Under the pieces are notes generated by a model. It ran no database searches. It had not been told where the DNA came from and worked only from the letters and a program-made list of their open reading frames with translations. From contig JAFYOS010000027.1 of NCBI GenBank assembly GCA_017560125.1, positions 162,472 through 226,471 on the forward strand: a stretch of 64,000 nucleotides of DNA. Direction: 5' to 3'. Position numbers and translations under genes: made by a program. Shown in pieces: positions 37,107-47,300 of this stretch. The stretch comes from Bacteroidaceae bacterium. Its GTDB lineage: Bacteria; Bacteroidota; Bacteroidia; Bacteroidales; Bacteroidaceae. Position 1 is the first letter of the stretch. Every line of letters begins with the position of its first letter.

Positions 37107-37200
37107 TGGTATCTATAATTTTATTATGTATTTTCGTAGCGCAAAAATAAGACAAAAAAACGGAATAGCCGTTTTATTGCACAAATTTTATTTAAAAAAA

Positions 37201-38631
37201 GTGATAAATAGATATTTAGCTTCGCAAATTAAGACAAATTTTCCTTTCCATCCAACAGTTGAGCAGGAAAAATCTTTGGAAAAATTGTCCGACTTCATAT
37301 TTTGCCCCGACGACCGTATGGTTTTTATGCTGTGCGGATATGCCGGAACGGGTAAGACGTCGATAGTGGCGGCCTTGGTGCGCACCCTCATGCAGCTGCA
37401 ACGCAAATGCGTGCTGCTTGCTCCCACAGGGCGTGCGGCCAAAGTGTTCTCGTCCTATTCGGGCCGAAGCGCCTACACCATACACAAGTGGATATACAGG
37501 CAGAAATCCATTGTGAACAACACCTGTTTCACGCTGTCGGACAACCGTTCGCGCGACACGCTTTTCATTGTCGATGAGGCCTCGATGATAGCCAACGGCG
37601 GCATGTCGGGCTTCGGTTCGGGCTCGCTGCTCGACGACCTTGTGGAGTATGTCTATTCGGGCGATGGATGCCGTCTGTTGCTCTTGGGCGACACGGCTCA
37701 GTTGCCACCTGTGGGCGAGGAGGTTTCGCCTGCTCTTTCGGCCGATTACCTGCGAAGTATGTCGCTCACTGTCATGCGTATGGAACTGACGCAGGTGATG
37801 CGACAGACCGAGGGCTCGGGTATATTGACCAATGCCACCATGCTGCGCAATATCATCGCCTGTGGCGATACGTCGGTGTTGCCATTTTTCAAACTGAAGG
37901 GCTTCCCCGATATTTCGGTGGTGACGGGCGAAAACCTGATTGAAACCATCGAGACGGAGCTCAACGCCTCGGGCTTGGAGGAGACCATTGTACTGTGCCG
38001 TTCGAATAAGCGTGCCAACATCTACAACGAGGGCATCAGGCGTCGCATCCTCTATCGCGAGGACGAGCTCAACAGGGGCGACCTGCTTATGGTTGTAAAG
38101 AATAACTACTATTGGCGCGAGCAGGCGGGCAAGGAGGATAAGGCTCTGCTCGAGAAGCTCGATTTTGTGGCCAATGGCGATGTTGCCGAGATTGTGCGCG
38201 TCGGTTCCATGGAGGAGATGTACGGCTTCCGCTTTGCCGATGTGACGCTCTCGTTCCCCGACTACGATTGCGAAATGGATGTGAAGATTTTGCTCAATAC
38301 GCTCACAAGCGAGTCGCCATCGCTTACCAAGACCGAGAATGAGCAGCTGTTTGCTGCCGTGTGGGAGGATTATGCCGAGATAAAAAGCAAGCGCAAGCGC
38401 ATGGAGAAACTGCGCGAGGATCCCTATTACAATGCCATGCAGGTAAAGTATGGCTATGCCGTTACGTGTCACAAGGCGCAGGGTGGTCAGTGGAAGACGG
38501 TCTTTCTCGACCAGGGCTTCGTTGCTCCCGATGGCATTGGCGTCGATTACTACCGATGGCTCTATACGGCCTTCACGCGTGCCTCCGAGAGGCTCTATCT
38601 GGTGAACTGGCCGGCACAGAACCACGATTAG
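37201..38631 (+). CDS. RecD-like/Dda-type ATP-dependent DNA helicase
   Basis: 476 residues from the GTG at 37201. An ATG at 37126 is in frame, but a promoter-like TTG-N20-TATTTTCG (about 37109-37139) covers it, so translation from there is unlikely. Superfamily 1B helicase motifs: Walker A CGYAGTGKTS, motif Ia LLAPTGRAAKVF, Walker B DTLFIVDEASMI, motif III LLLGDTAQLPPVGEE. The C-terminal UvrD_C_2 part YAVTCHKAQGGQWKTVFLDQG is followed by YTAFTRASERLYLV. No RecB or RecC partner is near, so a single-subunit helicase of the RecD2/Dda kind. Confidence 0.88.
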   Translation: MINRYLASQIKTNFPFHPTVEQEKSLEKLSDFIFCPDDRMVFMLCGYAGTGKTSIVAALVRTLMQLQRKCVLLAPTGRAAKVFSSYSGRSAYTIHKWIYRQKSIVNNTCFTLSDNRSRDTLFIVDEASMIANGGMSGFGSGSLLDDLVEYVYSGDGCRLLLLGDTAQLPPVGEEVSPALSADYLRSMSLTVMRMELTQVMRQTEGSGILTNATMLRNIIACGDTSVLPFFKLKGFPDISVVTGENLIETIETELNASGLEETIVLCRSNKRANIYNEGIRRRILYREDELNRGDLLMVVKNNYYWREQAGKEDKALLEKLDFVANGDVAEIVRVGSMEEMYGFRFADVTLSFPDYDCEMDVKILLNTLTSESPSLTKTENEQLFAAVWEDYAEIKSKRKRMEKLREDPYYNAMQVKYGYAVTCHKAQGGQWKTVFLDQGFVAPDGIGVDYYRWLYTAFTRASERLYLVNWPAQNHD

Positions 38632-38664
38632 CTGTGTGGCTTAGCTGCATATCCTTTATATAAA

Positions 38665-38695
38665 AAAGAGAGAGACCTTCGCGGCCTCTCTCTTT
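38665..38695. terminator. Bidirectional terminator between helicase and alaS
   Basis: Arms 38665-38677 and 38683-38695 (12 of 13 pairs) with a 5-nt loop, flanked by an A run on the left that gives a T run on the minus strand for alaS. Confidence 0.82.
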
Positions 38696-38712
38696 GTATA
38701 TGTGGGATTCTG

Positions 38713-41334
38713 TTACTGAATTTCTGTAAGCTCGAATACCTTGTTCATCGCGCTCTTCAAGCCCTCGATGTTCTTACCACCTGCAGTTGCGAAGTGGGGC
38801 TGACCGCCACCGCCGCCCTGCATCTCCTTGGCTGCCTGACCTACGAGCTTGCCGGCGTTGATGCCTGCCTCCACAAGGTCGGTGCTGGCCGAGATTGTAA
38901 GCTGGGGTTTGTCGTTCTGTATGCTACCGATTACGCACAGAAGGTTCTCGGGCATTTCGCTGCGCAGCATGAAGACGATGTCTTTCACTGTGCCGGCGGG
39001 CAAGGGAAGGATGGCACTGATTACTCTGATGCCCTTGCGCTCCTTGATTTCGCTCATGAGCTTCTCTTTGGTGCTGATGGCCTTTTCGCGTGCATACTCC
39101 TCGACCTGTTTCTTCAGCTCGTTGTTCTCGGCAATAGCCTTCACGATGGTTGCCTTCAGGTTGGGTACGTTGTTGAAGAGTGCCTTTATTTCGGCCATCA
39201 TATCCTGCATCTTGACGATGTTCTCCTCGAGCGCTTCGCCAGTGATGGCCTCAATACGGCGCACTCCGGCTGCTACCGAGCTCTCTGATACGATTTTCAT
39301 CATACCAATCTGTCCGGTGGCATTTACGTGGATACCGCCGCAGAACTCGATAGATTTATCGAACTGGATGACGCGTACTTTGTCGCCATACTTCTCGCCG
39401 AAGAGGGCGATGGCGCCAAGCTGCTGTGCCTCGGCGATGGGTATGTCGCGATGCTCGGTCAAGGGGATGTTGGCGCGGATGCGTGCGTTCACAATCTTCT
39501 CCACTTTAAGAATCTCCTCGTTGCTGAGCTTCTGGAAGTGTGAGAAATCGAAGCGTACGCCCTCGGGGGTTACCAATGAACCCTTCTGCTCAACGTGTGT
39601 ACCGAGTACCTCGCGAAGCGCCTGGTCCAAAAGGTGGGTACATGAGTGGTTGGCTGCACATGCGTTGCGCTTTGCTACGTTTACCTGTGCGTGGAATGTG
39701 GCCTCGGCGTTTGCAGGCAGTTTCTTTGTTATGTGTATGGGAAGGTTGTTCTCCTTCTTGGTGTCTATCACTTCGATGCATTCGTCGCCGCATACAAGCA
39801 CACCGGTATCGCCCACCTGACCACCGCTCTCGGCATAGAAGGGTGTCTCGCTCAGTACAATCTGATAGAGTGTCTGGTTTTTCTGCTTTGTCTGGCGGTA
39901 GCGCAAGATTTTTGTGTCGCACTCGGTGAGGTCGTAACCAACGAACTTGCTCTCGCCCTCGGTGATGGTTACCCAGTCGCCGTTCTCCACTGCCGCTGCG
40001 TTGCGGGCGCGTGTCTTCTGCTTGAGCATCTCCTCGTCGAACTGTGCCATGTTTACGCTGAGCTCGTTCTCTCTGAGGATGAGCTGTGTGAGGTCGATGG
40101 GGAATCCGAATGTGTCGTAGAGGGTGAATGCTTCCACGCCGCTTATCTCACTCTTGCCCTCGGCCTTTGCTGTGGCGATAATCTTGTCGAGCATGTGGAT
40201 ACCTGTTTCCAAGGTACGAAGGAATGCCTCTTCCTCCTCCTTCATCACCTTTGTCACGAGCTCCTGCTGCTGTCCGAGCTCGGGATATGCGTCGCCCATG
40301 TTCTCGATGAGTGTGGGAACGAGCTTGTACATGAAGGCCTGCTTCTGTCCCAGGAACGTGTAGGCGTAGCGTACGGCACGGCGCAGGATGCGGCGTATTA
40401 CGTAACCTGCCTTGGCGTTAGAGGGCAGCTGACCGTCGGTGATTGAGAATGATATTGTACGTATGTGGTCGGCGATTACGCGCATTGCAACGTCTGTGTG
40501 GTTGTCGTCGCCGTAGTTCTTTCCCGAAAGCTCGCTAATCTTCTTGATGATGGGCTGGAAAATGTCGGTGTCGTAGTTTGAACGCTTGCCCTGAAGCGCC
40601 ATGCAAAGACGCTCGAATCCCATGCCGGTGTCGATAACCTTTGCGGGCAGGCCTTCGAGTGAGCCGTCGGCCTTGCGGTTGAACTGCATGAACACAAGGT
40701 TCCATATCTCGATTACCTGAGGATGGTCGTGGTTCACAAGGTCGCGTCCGCTAACCTGTGCACGCTCCTCGGCTGAACGGAGGTCGATGTGAATCTCTGA
40801 GCAGGGACCGCAGGGGCCTGTGTCGCCCATTTCCCAGAAGTTGTCCTTCTTGTTGCCGTTGATGATGTGGTCCTTGGGCAGGTATTTCTCCCAGTAGCCG
40901 GCAGCCTCGTTGTCGCGCTCCAAGCCATCCTCGGCGCTACCCTCGAATACGGTAGCGTAGAGTATTTCGGGGTTCAGTTTCAGGACATCAACAAGGTATT
41001 CCCATGCCCACGAAATGGCCTCCTCCTTGAAATAGTCGCCGAACGACCAGTTACCCAGCATCTCGAACATTGTGTGGTGGTAGGTGTCGTGTCCCACCTC
41101 CTCCAGGTCGTTGTGCTTTCCGCTAACGCGCAAGCACTTCTGCGAGTCGGCTACGCGTTTGCTCTTGGCGGGGCTGTTGCCAAGGATTATATCTTTGAAC
41201 TGGTTCATTCCTGCATTGGTGAACATCAGGGTGGGGTCGTCCTTTACCACCATGGGTGCCGAGGGCACAATAAGGTGTTCCTTGCTTTTGAAGAACTCCT
41301 TAAACGATTCTCTTATCTCTTTAGATGTAAGCAT
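38713..41334 (-). CDS. alaS: Alanine--tRNA ligase
   Basis: 873 residues from the ATG at 41332-41334 ([15 protein letters not shown]); 27 upstream in-frame codons are not conserved. Class II catalytic core: [40 protein letters not shown] and GMGFERL. The editing domain has [16 protein letters not shown] and FCGGIHV with its zinc ligands, and the C-terminal C-Ala part has [14 protein letters not shown]. It charges tRNA-Ala and clears misacylated Ser and Gly. The promoter is at 41430-41462 with a leader of about 90 nt. Confidence 0.97.
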   Translation of the reverse strand: MLTSKEIRESFKEFFKSKEHLIVPSAPMVVKDDPTLMFTNAGMNQFKDIILGNSPAKSKRVADSQKCLRVSGKHNDLEEVGHDTYHHTMFEMLGNWSFGDYFKEEAISWAWEYLVDVLKLNPEILYATVFEGSAEDGLERDNEAAGYWEKYLPKDHIINGNKKDNFWEMGDTGPCGPCSEIHIDLRSAEERAQVSGRDLVNHDHPQVIEIWNLVFMQFNRKADGSLEGLPAKVIDTGMGFERLCMALQGKRSNYDTDIFQPIIKKISELSGKNYGDDNHTDVAMRVIADHIRTISFSITDGQLPSNAKAGYVIRRILRRAVRYAYTFLGQKQAFMYKLVPTLIENMGDAYPELGQQQELVTKVMKEEEEAFLRTLETGIHMLDKIIATAKAEGKSEISGVEAFTLYDTFGFPIDLTQLILRENELSVNMAQFDEEMLKQKTRARNAAAVENGDWVTITEGESKFVGYDLTECDTKILRYRQTKQKNQTLYQIVLSETPFYAESGGQVGDTGVLVCGDECIEVIDTKKENNLPIHITKKLPANAEATFHAQVNVAKRNACAANHSCTHLLDQALREVLGTHVEQKGSLVTPEGVRFDFSHFQKLSNEEILKVEKIVNARIRANIPLTEHRDIPIAEAQQLGAIALFGEKYGDKVRVIQFDKSIEFCGGIHVNATGQIGMMKIVSESSVAAGVRRIEAITGEALEENIVKMQDMMAEIKALFNNVPNLKATIVKAIAENNELKKQVEEYAREKAISTKEKLMSEIKERKGIRVISAILPLPAGTVKDIVFMLRSEMPENLLCVIGSIQNDKPQLTISASTDLVEAGINAGKLVGQAAKEMQGGGGGQPHFATAGGKNIEGLKSAMNKVFELTEIQ

Positions 41335-41425
41335 ATTTAGAAGCTGTTTTAAATTACTATATTGTTGGTGGAACGCTTGCTTTCCCACTCCGAAAAGTGA
41401 AGAAAACAGAAACATTCCGATATAA

Positions 41426-41457
41426 TTTGCAAAGATACGTCAGTTTTATTATTTTTG
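41426..41457 (+). promoter_or_regulatory. M23 peptidase promoter (TTTG-N20-TATTTTTG)
   Basis: TTTG at 41426-41429 and TATTTTTG at 41450-41457, 20 nt apart, 73 bp before the start codon. Confidence 0.72.
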
Positions 41458-41462
41458 CCAAA
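41430..41462 (-). promoter_or_regulatory. alaS promoter (TTTG-N21-TATCTTTG, minus strand)
   Basis: On the minus strand TTTG (plus 41459-41462) and TATCTTTG (plus 41430-41437), 21 nt apart. It lies across the promoter of the divergent M23 peptidase gene. Confidence 0.72.
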
Positions 41463-41530
41463 AGTTTGGAAACTAAAATAGGGGTACTTCCGAACATATT
41501 TAGCATAAACATAAGAACTTTACGGAATAA

Positions 41531-42499
41531 ATGCGCAAGGCCTACTACATATTCAATCCGAAAACCCGTACATACGACAGAGTATATCCGAATACGGCGC
41601 AGAAGTTTTTTACATGGCTTCGCAGTTTCCTTTTCTTCTTGATATTCGGTGGTTTGTCGTTCCTGGTGTTCTATCTGTGCATTCAGACGCCTTCGCTCAA
41701 GGAGGTGCAGGACGAGAACTCCAAGCTGCTTGCGCAGTATCGTATTTTGTCGCAACGCTACGACAATGCCATGGAGGTGTTGGGCGACATACAGCAGCGC
41801 GACGACAACCTCTATCGCGTGTTGATGAATGCCGAGCCTGTTTCCGAAACTGCGCGTACATCGGGATATGGTGGCACCAGTCGCTACGACGAGCTTATGA
41901 ACATGGACAATGCCGCCCTTGTGGTCGAAACCACTCAGAAGGCAGACATGCTTGCCAAGCAGATATATCTTCAGATTAAATCGTTCGACGAGATTGTGGA
42001 GCTGAGCAAGGAGCAGGAGGACTATTTGAAACATCTTCCCGCCATACAGCCCATTTCGAATCGCGACCTCAAAAGAACGGCTTCGGGTTATGGCTATCGC
42101 ATCGACCCTATTTACAAAACACAGAAATTTCACTCGGGAATGGACTTCTCGTGCGATGTGCGCACTCCGGTCTATGCCACCGGCGATGCAGTGGTGGTCT
42201 CTTCGAAGTGGGAGACCGGCTACGGCATGACCGTGGAGCTTGACCACGGATATGGCTATCGCACACGCTATGCCCACTTGCAAAGCTCAAAGGTGAAGGT
42301 AGGGCAGAAGGTGGTGCGTGGCGAACAGATTGCCGACAGTGGTAATACGGGTAAGAGCTCGGGTCCCCACCTCCACTACGAAGTGGTGTACAAGGGCCGC
42401 AAGGTGAACCCGGTGAACTACTACTTCATGGATCTCGATGCCGATGGCTACGACGAAATGTTGCGCATGGTCGAGAACCATGGCAAGGTCTATGATTGA
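41531..42499 (+). CDS. M23 family metallopeptidase, membrane-anchored
   Basis: 322 residues. A cytoplasmic N-tail is followed by one membrane helix (FLFFLIFGGLSFLVFYLCI, about 34-52), a coiled-coil-like stretch (LKEVQDENSKLLAQYRILSQRYDNAMEVL) and the LytM/M23 domain at the C-terminus. Zinc ligands are HSGMDF (H-x3-D) and HLHYEV (HxH), with YGMTVELDHGYGYRTRYAHL between. It should cut peptidoglycan cross-links in the periplasm during growth or division. The MerR gene follows after 35 bp. Confidence 0.93.
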   Translation: MRKAYYIFNPKTRTYDRVYPNTAQKFFTWLRSFLFFLIFGGLSFLVFYLCIQTPSLKEVQDENSKLLAQYRILSQRYDNAMEVLGDIQQRDDNLYRVLMNAEPVSETARTSGYGGTSRYDELMNMDNAALVVETTQKADMLAKQIYLQIKSFDEIVELSKEQEDYLKHLPAIQPISNRDLKRTASGYGYRIDPIYKTQKFHSGMDFSCDVRTPVYATGDAVVVSSKWETGYGMTVELDHGYGYRTRYAHLQSSKVKVGQKVVRGEQIADSGNTGKSSGPHLHYEVVYKGRKVNPVNYYFMDLDADGYDEMLRMVENHGKVYD

Positions 42500-42534
42500 T
42501 GGTGTAATTAGTATGGTTATAAACAGTTACGACA

Positions 42535-42885
42535 ATGGCTCTGAACAAGAACAAAGATCATAAGCTCTATTATTCGATAGGTGAGGTTGCTGCCGAATTG
42601 GGCGTCAACGAAAGTACTTTGCGCTATTGGGAAACTGTTTTCAAGCAGATTGCTCCCAAGAAGGGTGCGAATGGCGTACGCCGTTATACCAAGGAGGATT
42701 TCAAGATGGTAAAACTTGTTCATCACCTTGTAAAGGTCAAGGGTATGACGCTTGTCGGCGCTCAGGCCTACCTGAAGGGCAATGGCAAACTGGAAGAAAC
42801 CAACACCGACACCGATGTCATTGAACGTCTGCGCAATATACGTGCCGAGCTTGTTGCTCTTCGCGATGCGCTTGGCGAGCTCTAA
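42535..42885 (+). CDS. MerR family transcriptional regulator
   Basis: 116 residues. The winged-helix domain is complete: YYSIGEVAAELGVNESTLRYWETVF, then NGVRRYTKEDFKMVKLVHHLVKVKGMTLVGAQAYLKGN. The C-terminal helix (DVIERLRNIRAELVALRDALGEL) should form the antiparallel dimer coil. No effector-binding domain, so the signal is unknown. Probably cotranscribed with the M23 gene, an arrangement common in Bacteroidota. Confidence 0.92.
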   Translation: MALNKNKDHKLYYSIGEVAAELGVNESTLRYWETVFKQIAPKKGANGVRRYTKEDFKMVKLVHHLVKVKGMTLVGAQAYLKGNGKLEETNTDTDVIERLRNIRAELVALRDALGEL

Positions 42886-42903
42886 AAGGCTTTACGCACT
42901 CTC

Positions 42904-45144
42904 TTAATCGGCGCGGGCTACGCTCTGCACGCTTTCCACTTTTTTCAGCTTTTCGCACAGCTGCTTCACATCGTTCACATCGCGCACATTCAGCCATACG
43001 TTGCATTCGAATACTCCATTCCTGTTTTCGAATTCGAATTTTTGGATGTTCACATTCATCTGCTGCGAGGTGATGCCGGTAATCTCGTTTATGAGGCCTA
43101 TCCTGTCTGTTCCTTGTATAATTATATGAGCTACAAATTCGTGGATGCGATGGGTTTCCCACTGCGCCGATAGTATGCGGTCGCCATGGCTGCTCTTGAG
43201 CCTGTCGGCCACGGGGCACTGGCGCTTGTGTATGACGATGTGCTTGTTTTCGTCGTAGTATGCAAGTACGTCGTCGCCGGGTATGGGGTGACAGCAGTCT
43301 GCTATTATGTAGTTCTTTTGCAGGCTGTCGTCGGTGAGGCGTATGGGGACCTTGCGGTCTATCTCCTCGAATGTCTGTGCCTGTGGCTCTCTCTTCTCCT
43401 CTTTCTTTTCCTCCTTACCAAAGAAGAAGAACGAGAAACGGCGTTTCTGGTTGCCAAGCAGTGCTTCTTTGTCTTCCTCGCCCAGCACGATGGTGCCGTT
43501 GCCGATGGCTGTCAGCAGTGCCTCCTTGTCGGCCAGGTTGTGGTGTACCCACAGCTTCTCGATGTTGTTGGCATAATTGGCCAGTTGCTCCTTTTCGAGG
43601 AAGGCGTTGAGCTTCTCCTCGCCCTCTTTTTGTATTTTTCGTTGTTCGCGTTTCAGAGCGGCCTGTATCTTGGCACGCGCCTTGGCGGTTGTGGCAAATG
43701 TGAGCCAGTTGGCCTGCACGTGCTGCGAATTCGATGTTAATATCTCCACTTGGTCGCCGCTTTGCAGTACATGGTTCATGGGCACCAGCTTATGGTTCAC
43801 TTTGGCGCCTATGCAGTGGTTACCAAGGAAGGTGTGTATGCTGTATGCAAGGTCGAGTGCCGTGCAGTTCTGTGGCATGGTCATGATTTCGCCCTTGGGG
43901 GTGAAAACGAATATCTCGGTTGCATATAGGTTCAGTTTTATGGTGTCGAGGAAATCGAGCGCGTTGGGCTGGGGGTCGTCGAGAATCTCCTTGATGGTGT
44001 GCAACCAATCGTCGAGCTGCTCGTCCTTGTCGTAGTTGTTGTCGCGATTTTTATATTTCCAATGTGCTGCGATGCCCTTCTCGGCTATTTCGTGCATTTC
44101 CTCGCTACGTATCTGCACTTCAATCCATTCGCCCTGCTTGCTCATGAATGTGGCGTGCAGTGCGCGGTAGCCGTTGGCGCGGGGCTTGTTCACCCAGTCG
44201 CGCAGACGGTCGGGATGCACGTCGTATAGTTTCGAAAGTGCGATGTATATGTTGAAGCATTCGTTGTTCTCGTTCCTGCCTTCGCGCGGGGTGAATACTA
44301 TACGTGTGGCGAGTATGTCGTAGATGTCTTCGAATGCAATGTGTTTTGTTTGCATCTTGTTCCATATGGAGTAGGGCGATTTTAGTCGTCCCATGATGCG
44401 GTATGTGAATCCCATTTTGTCGAGCTGTTCGCGTATGGGGGTTACGAAGCCGTTGTAGAGCTTGTCACGCTCTATCTGGGTTTTTGCCAGTTTTTTCTGT
44501 ATTTTTTCGTACTCCTCGGGATGCTCGTAGCGGAATGCGAGGTTTTCGAGCTCGGTCTTTATGCGGCTCAGTCCCAAACGGTAGGCTATGGGGGCGTATA
44601 TGTAGAGCGTTTCGCCTGCTATCTTGTATTGCTTGTTTACCGGCATGTACGACAGGGTGCGCATGTTATGAAGACGGTCGGCGATTTTTATGAGTATCAC
44701 GCGTATGTCCTCGCTCATTGTGAGCAGTAGTTTCTTGAAATTTTCGGCCTGTTCTGATGCCTGTGTGCCGAATACTCCGCCCGATATTTTGGTCAGGCCA
44801 TCAACGATTTGTGCGATTTTTTCGCCGAAGAGATTCTGTATATCCTCTATGGTGTAGTCGGTGTCCTCGACTACATCGTGAAGCAGGGCTGCGCATATGG
44901 AAGTAGAGCCCAGGCCTATCTCCGAGCACACGATGCGTGCCACTGCAAGCGGGTGCATGATGTAGGGCTCACCGCTGTTGCGGCGCACTCCCTTGTGGGC
45001 CTGGCGTGCAAAATTGAATGCCTTTGTAATTATTTCTACTTTGCGACGATGCTGCGACGCAAGGTATGCATCGAGCAGTTCCTGAAAGGCGGCGCTTATC
45101 TCGGCCTCTTCGTCCATATGTCGTTTCTCTTCGTTGGTGTTCAT
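42904..45144 (-). CDS. RelA/SpoT family (p)ppGpp synthetase/hydrolase
   Basis: 746 residues. HD hydrolase domain (YIMHPLAVARIV, AALLHDVVEDTDYT), synthetase domain (GRLKSPYSIWNKMQ, YRALHATF, EVQIRSEEMHEIAEKGIAAHWKYK), TGS domain (EIFVFTPKGEIMTMPQNCTALDLAYSIHT) and C-terminal ACT domain (RIGLINEITGITSQQMNVNI). The intact HD residues suggest a bifunctional Rel enzyme that both makes and degrades the alarmone. Last gene of the par operon, 4 bp after the lytic transglycosylase gene. Confidence 0.95.
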   Translation of the reverse strand: MNTNEEKRHMDEEAEISAAFQELLDAYLASQHRRKVEIITKAFNFARQAHKGVRRNSGEPYIMHPLAVARIVCSEIGLGSTSICAALLHDVVEDTDYTIEDIQNLFGEKIAQIVDGLTKISGGVFGTQASEQAENFKKLLLTMSEDIRVILIKIADRLHNMRTLSYMPVNKQYKIAGETLYIYAPIAYRLGLSRIKTELENLAFRYEHPEEYEKIQKKLAKTQIERDKLYNGFVTPIREQLDKMGFTYRIMGRLKSPYSIWNKMQTKHIAFEDIYDILATRIVFTPREGRNENNECFNIYIALSKLYDVHPDRLRDWVNKPRANGYRALHATFMSKQGEWIEVQIRSEEMHEIAEKGIAAHWKYKNRDNNYDKDEQLDDWLHTIKEILDDPQPNALDFLDTIKLNLYATEIFVFTPKGEIMTMPQNCTALDLAYSIHTFLGNHCIGAKVNHKLVPMNHVLQSGDQVEILTSNSQHVQANWLTFATTAKARAKIQAALKREQRKIQKEGEEKLNAFLEKEQLANYANNIEKLWVHHNLADKEALLTAIGNGTIVLGEEDKEALLGNQKRRFSFFFFGKEEKKEEKREPQAQTFEEIDRKVPIRLTDDSLQKNYIIADCCHPIPGDDVLAYYDENKHIVIHKRQCPVADRLKSSHGDRILSAQWETHRIHEFVAHIIIQGTDRIGLINEITGITSQQMNVNIQKFEFENRNGVFECNVWLNVRDVNDVKQLCEKLKKVESVQSVARAD

Positions 45145-45148
45145 GGCA

Positions 45149-46504
45149 TCAGTATATATTTATATAACGACCGGCTCTGATATTTGTATTTTTCATACCG
45201 TTGGCACGCATGATTTGTTTTACCGATACGCCATATTTGCGTGCAATCATCGATAGCGTTTCGCCATTGCGCACCTTGTGGCGTTTAGTGGCATTCTTTC
45301 CGCCGTTGTTCAGTTGGACGCCTTTTTCAAGCTCGGCGACCTTCTCTTGCGAGAAGAATTCCTCCTCTTTGTATCGGTATATGGAGTCGCCCAGGTTGAG
45401 CATTGCCGTTATCTTTTCGTTGGGCAGGCGCAGTACGCATATTCCGCTCTTGCCGGGGATGATATCTTTAATGTATTGCGGGTTCATGGCTCTAATCTCG
45501 TCCATTTCTATATCGCACATCTCGGATACCTGGGTGAAGTGGAGGTTGCGGCTCACGTGTATGGTGTCGGTTGCTATGGGCAATGACGATTTCATGGGGC
45601 ATATTCCGTGCTCTTCGTAGTAGTTCATTATGTAATTGGCAGCTATGAAGGCGGGGATATATCCTCGTGTTTCGCGTGGCAGATATTTGTATATTTTCCA
45701 GAAATCGGTCTTTCCGCCCGAGCGTATGATGGCCTTTTTCACGTTGCCCGGTCCGCAGTTGTATGCGGCTATGGCAAGGTCCCAGCTCTGGAAGAATTTG
45801 TACAGGTCGCGCAGATAGCGTATGGCGGCCTGGGTAGATTTCATGGGGTCAAATCGTTCGTCTATGTAGTTGTTGGCCTTCAAACCGTACGATTTTCCTG
45901 TCTGGAACATGAATTGCCACAATCCTTTTGCTCCCACGCGCGACACGGCCTTGGGGTTTAGTGCCGATTCGATGATGGGCAGATATTTCAGTTCCAAGGG
46001 CATGTTGTAGCTGTCCAACGTGTTCTCTATCATGGGCATGTAGAACGACGACAGGCCGAGCATGTTGGCCACGAGCTTGCGGTGGCGGTTGGCATATCGC
46101 TCTATGAACTGCTTAGTTACATCGTTGTATGTCATCTTCACGATGGAGGGCAGGCGGCTCAGGCGGTCGGCATATATGGAGTCGTTCACTGGCAGTGCTT
46201 CGTAGGGGCCTTCGCATTCGTACGATTCGAGCAGTGTGCGCGATTGCCAACTGTTCATCAGGCTGTCTATATCCAGCATCATGCTCTCGGGTACATCGAA
46301 CTGTATGCTGTCGCTGTCGCTGATGTAGTCGAGGTGGAAGGCACTCAGTGGTTTGTCGTAGTTCAGCACCTTCTTGTCGGTTACAACACCAAGGCTGTCG
46401 AGGTCGATGCGTGTGGTGTCGTATGTTTCGGTTGTGATGGTCTGTGCTGCAATGGTGGTGCAGCATATGAGTGATATTATTGCAGATAGTATGTTCTTTT
46501 GCAT
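45149..46504 (-). CDS. MltD-like lytic transglycosylase with LysM domain
   Basis: 451 residues with a signal peptide (MQKNILSAIISLICCTTIAAQ). Central SLT domain: LKYLPIIESALNPKAVSRVGAKGLWQFM holds the catalytic glutamate, followed by DERFDPMKSTQAAIRYL and AIAAYNCGPGNVKKAI. C-terminal LysM (HKVRNGETLSMIARKYGVSVKQIMRANGM), with an earlier degenerate LysM-like part near EMDEIRAMNPQYIKDIIPG. It cleaves the glycan strands of peptidoglycan. 39 bp after DUF5683, 4 bp before relA. Confidence 0.93.
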   Translation of the reverse strand: MQKNILSAIISLICCTTIAAQTITTETYDTTRIDLDSLGVVTDKKVLNYDKPLSAFHLDYISDSDSIQFDVPESMMLDIDSLMNSWQSRTLLESYECEGPYEALPVNDSIYADRLSRLPSIVKMTYNDVTKQFIERYANRHRKLVANMLGLSSFYMPMIENTLDSYNMPLELKYLPIIESALNPKAVSRVGAKGLWQFMFQTGKSYGLKANNYIDERFDPMKSTQAAIRYLRDLYKFFQSWDLAIAAYNCGPGNVKKAIIRSGGKTDFWKIYKYLPRETRGYIPAFIAANYIMNYYEEHGICPMKSSLPIATDTIHVSRNLHFTQVSEMCDIEMDEIRAMNPQYIKDIIPGKSGICVLRLPNEKITAMLNLGDSIYRYKEEEFFSQEKVAELEKGVQLNNGGKNATKRHKVRNGETLSMIARKYGVSVKQIMRANGMKNTNIRAGRYINIY

Positions 46505-46543
46505 TCTTTGTCGGTGTTTTCTCGGATGCTGTGGCTGTCCGGG

Positions 46544-47296
46544 TTAGAATGAGATGTTGCAGTTGAAACCGTAGTAGTTGCTGCCGTTGTCGCCACTGCG
46601 CATCATGTCGGGGTGTATGCTCAGGTTGATGTCCTCCGAAATGTCGAAGCTCGACAGGTGGGCATCTACGTATGCATCGACGATTGATACCAAATAGACG
46701 CCGACACAAGCAAATACGCTCATGTCGCGCCAACGACGGTAACGGTCCTTGCGCTTCTTGAAGAGGTTTTTCAGGTACTCGTCGTTCTGCTGAAAATCGT
46801 ATCCTGATGGAAAAAAGCCTTCGTAGCTCTTTGTGTTGGGGTCGGCATCCATTATGTCGAGGAAGGCCTGACGGTAGTCCTTGTACATCTGGTTGTTCCA
46901 GTTGTAGGCATAAAGACATCCCATGAATCCTCCATAGACGATGGGCAGTTTCCAATATTTGCGGTTGTATATCTGTCCGGCGCCGGGCAGCACCACTGCA
47001 AGCCATGTGGCTTTGTATGGTTCGGGCTTGAAATTGGCAATCTTCTCCGATACCTCCACGCCGTTACGCTTTTTGGACACACGGCTGTTGTCGCCCGAGG
47101 ATTTCTCGGTGGCAGTCTGCACGGTGTCTGTGAGCAGCGAATCGGCAATGCCGAGGCTTGCCTCTATCTTGGCGGGGATGTTTCCGGTGGCCTCTCTCTC
47201 CGCTGTGGCCTCTTGTGCCTGCGCGCAAACAGCGAGCAACAACATTATTGTTGTCGCAACCATGTGGCGCAGATATGTCGTTATTTTTATTGACAA
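46544..47296 (-). CDS. DUF5683 domain-containing protein
   Basis: 250 residues. Signal peptide or anchor at the N-terminus (YLRHMVATTIMLLLAVCAQAQ). The DUF5683 core starts at PYKATWLAVVLPGAGQIYNRKYWKLPIVYGGFMGCLYAYNWN and contains two to three membrane helices, the second near YRRWRDMSVFACVGVYLVSIVDAYVDAHLS. Found in Bacteroidota right after parB, as here (4-bp gap). Function unknown. Confidence 0.87.
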   Translation of the reverse strand: MSIKITTYLRHMVATTIMLLLAVCAQAQEATAEREATGNIPAKIEASLGIADSLLTDTVQTATEKSSGDNSRVSKKRNGVEVSEKIANFKPEPYKATWLAVVLPGAGQIYNRKYWKLPIVYGGFMGCLYAYNWNNQMYKDYRQAFLDIMDADPNTKSYEGFFPSGYDFQQNDEYLKNLFKKRKDRYRRWRDMSVFACVGVYLVSIVDAYVDAHLSSFDISEDINLSIHPDMMRSGDNGSNYYGFNCNISF

Positions 47297-47300
47297 CTTG

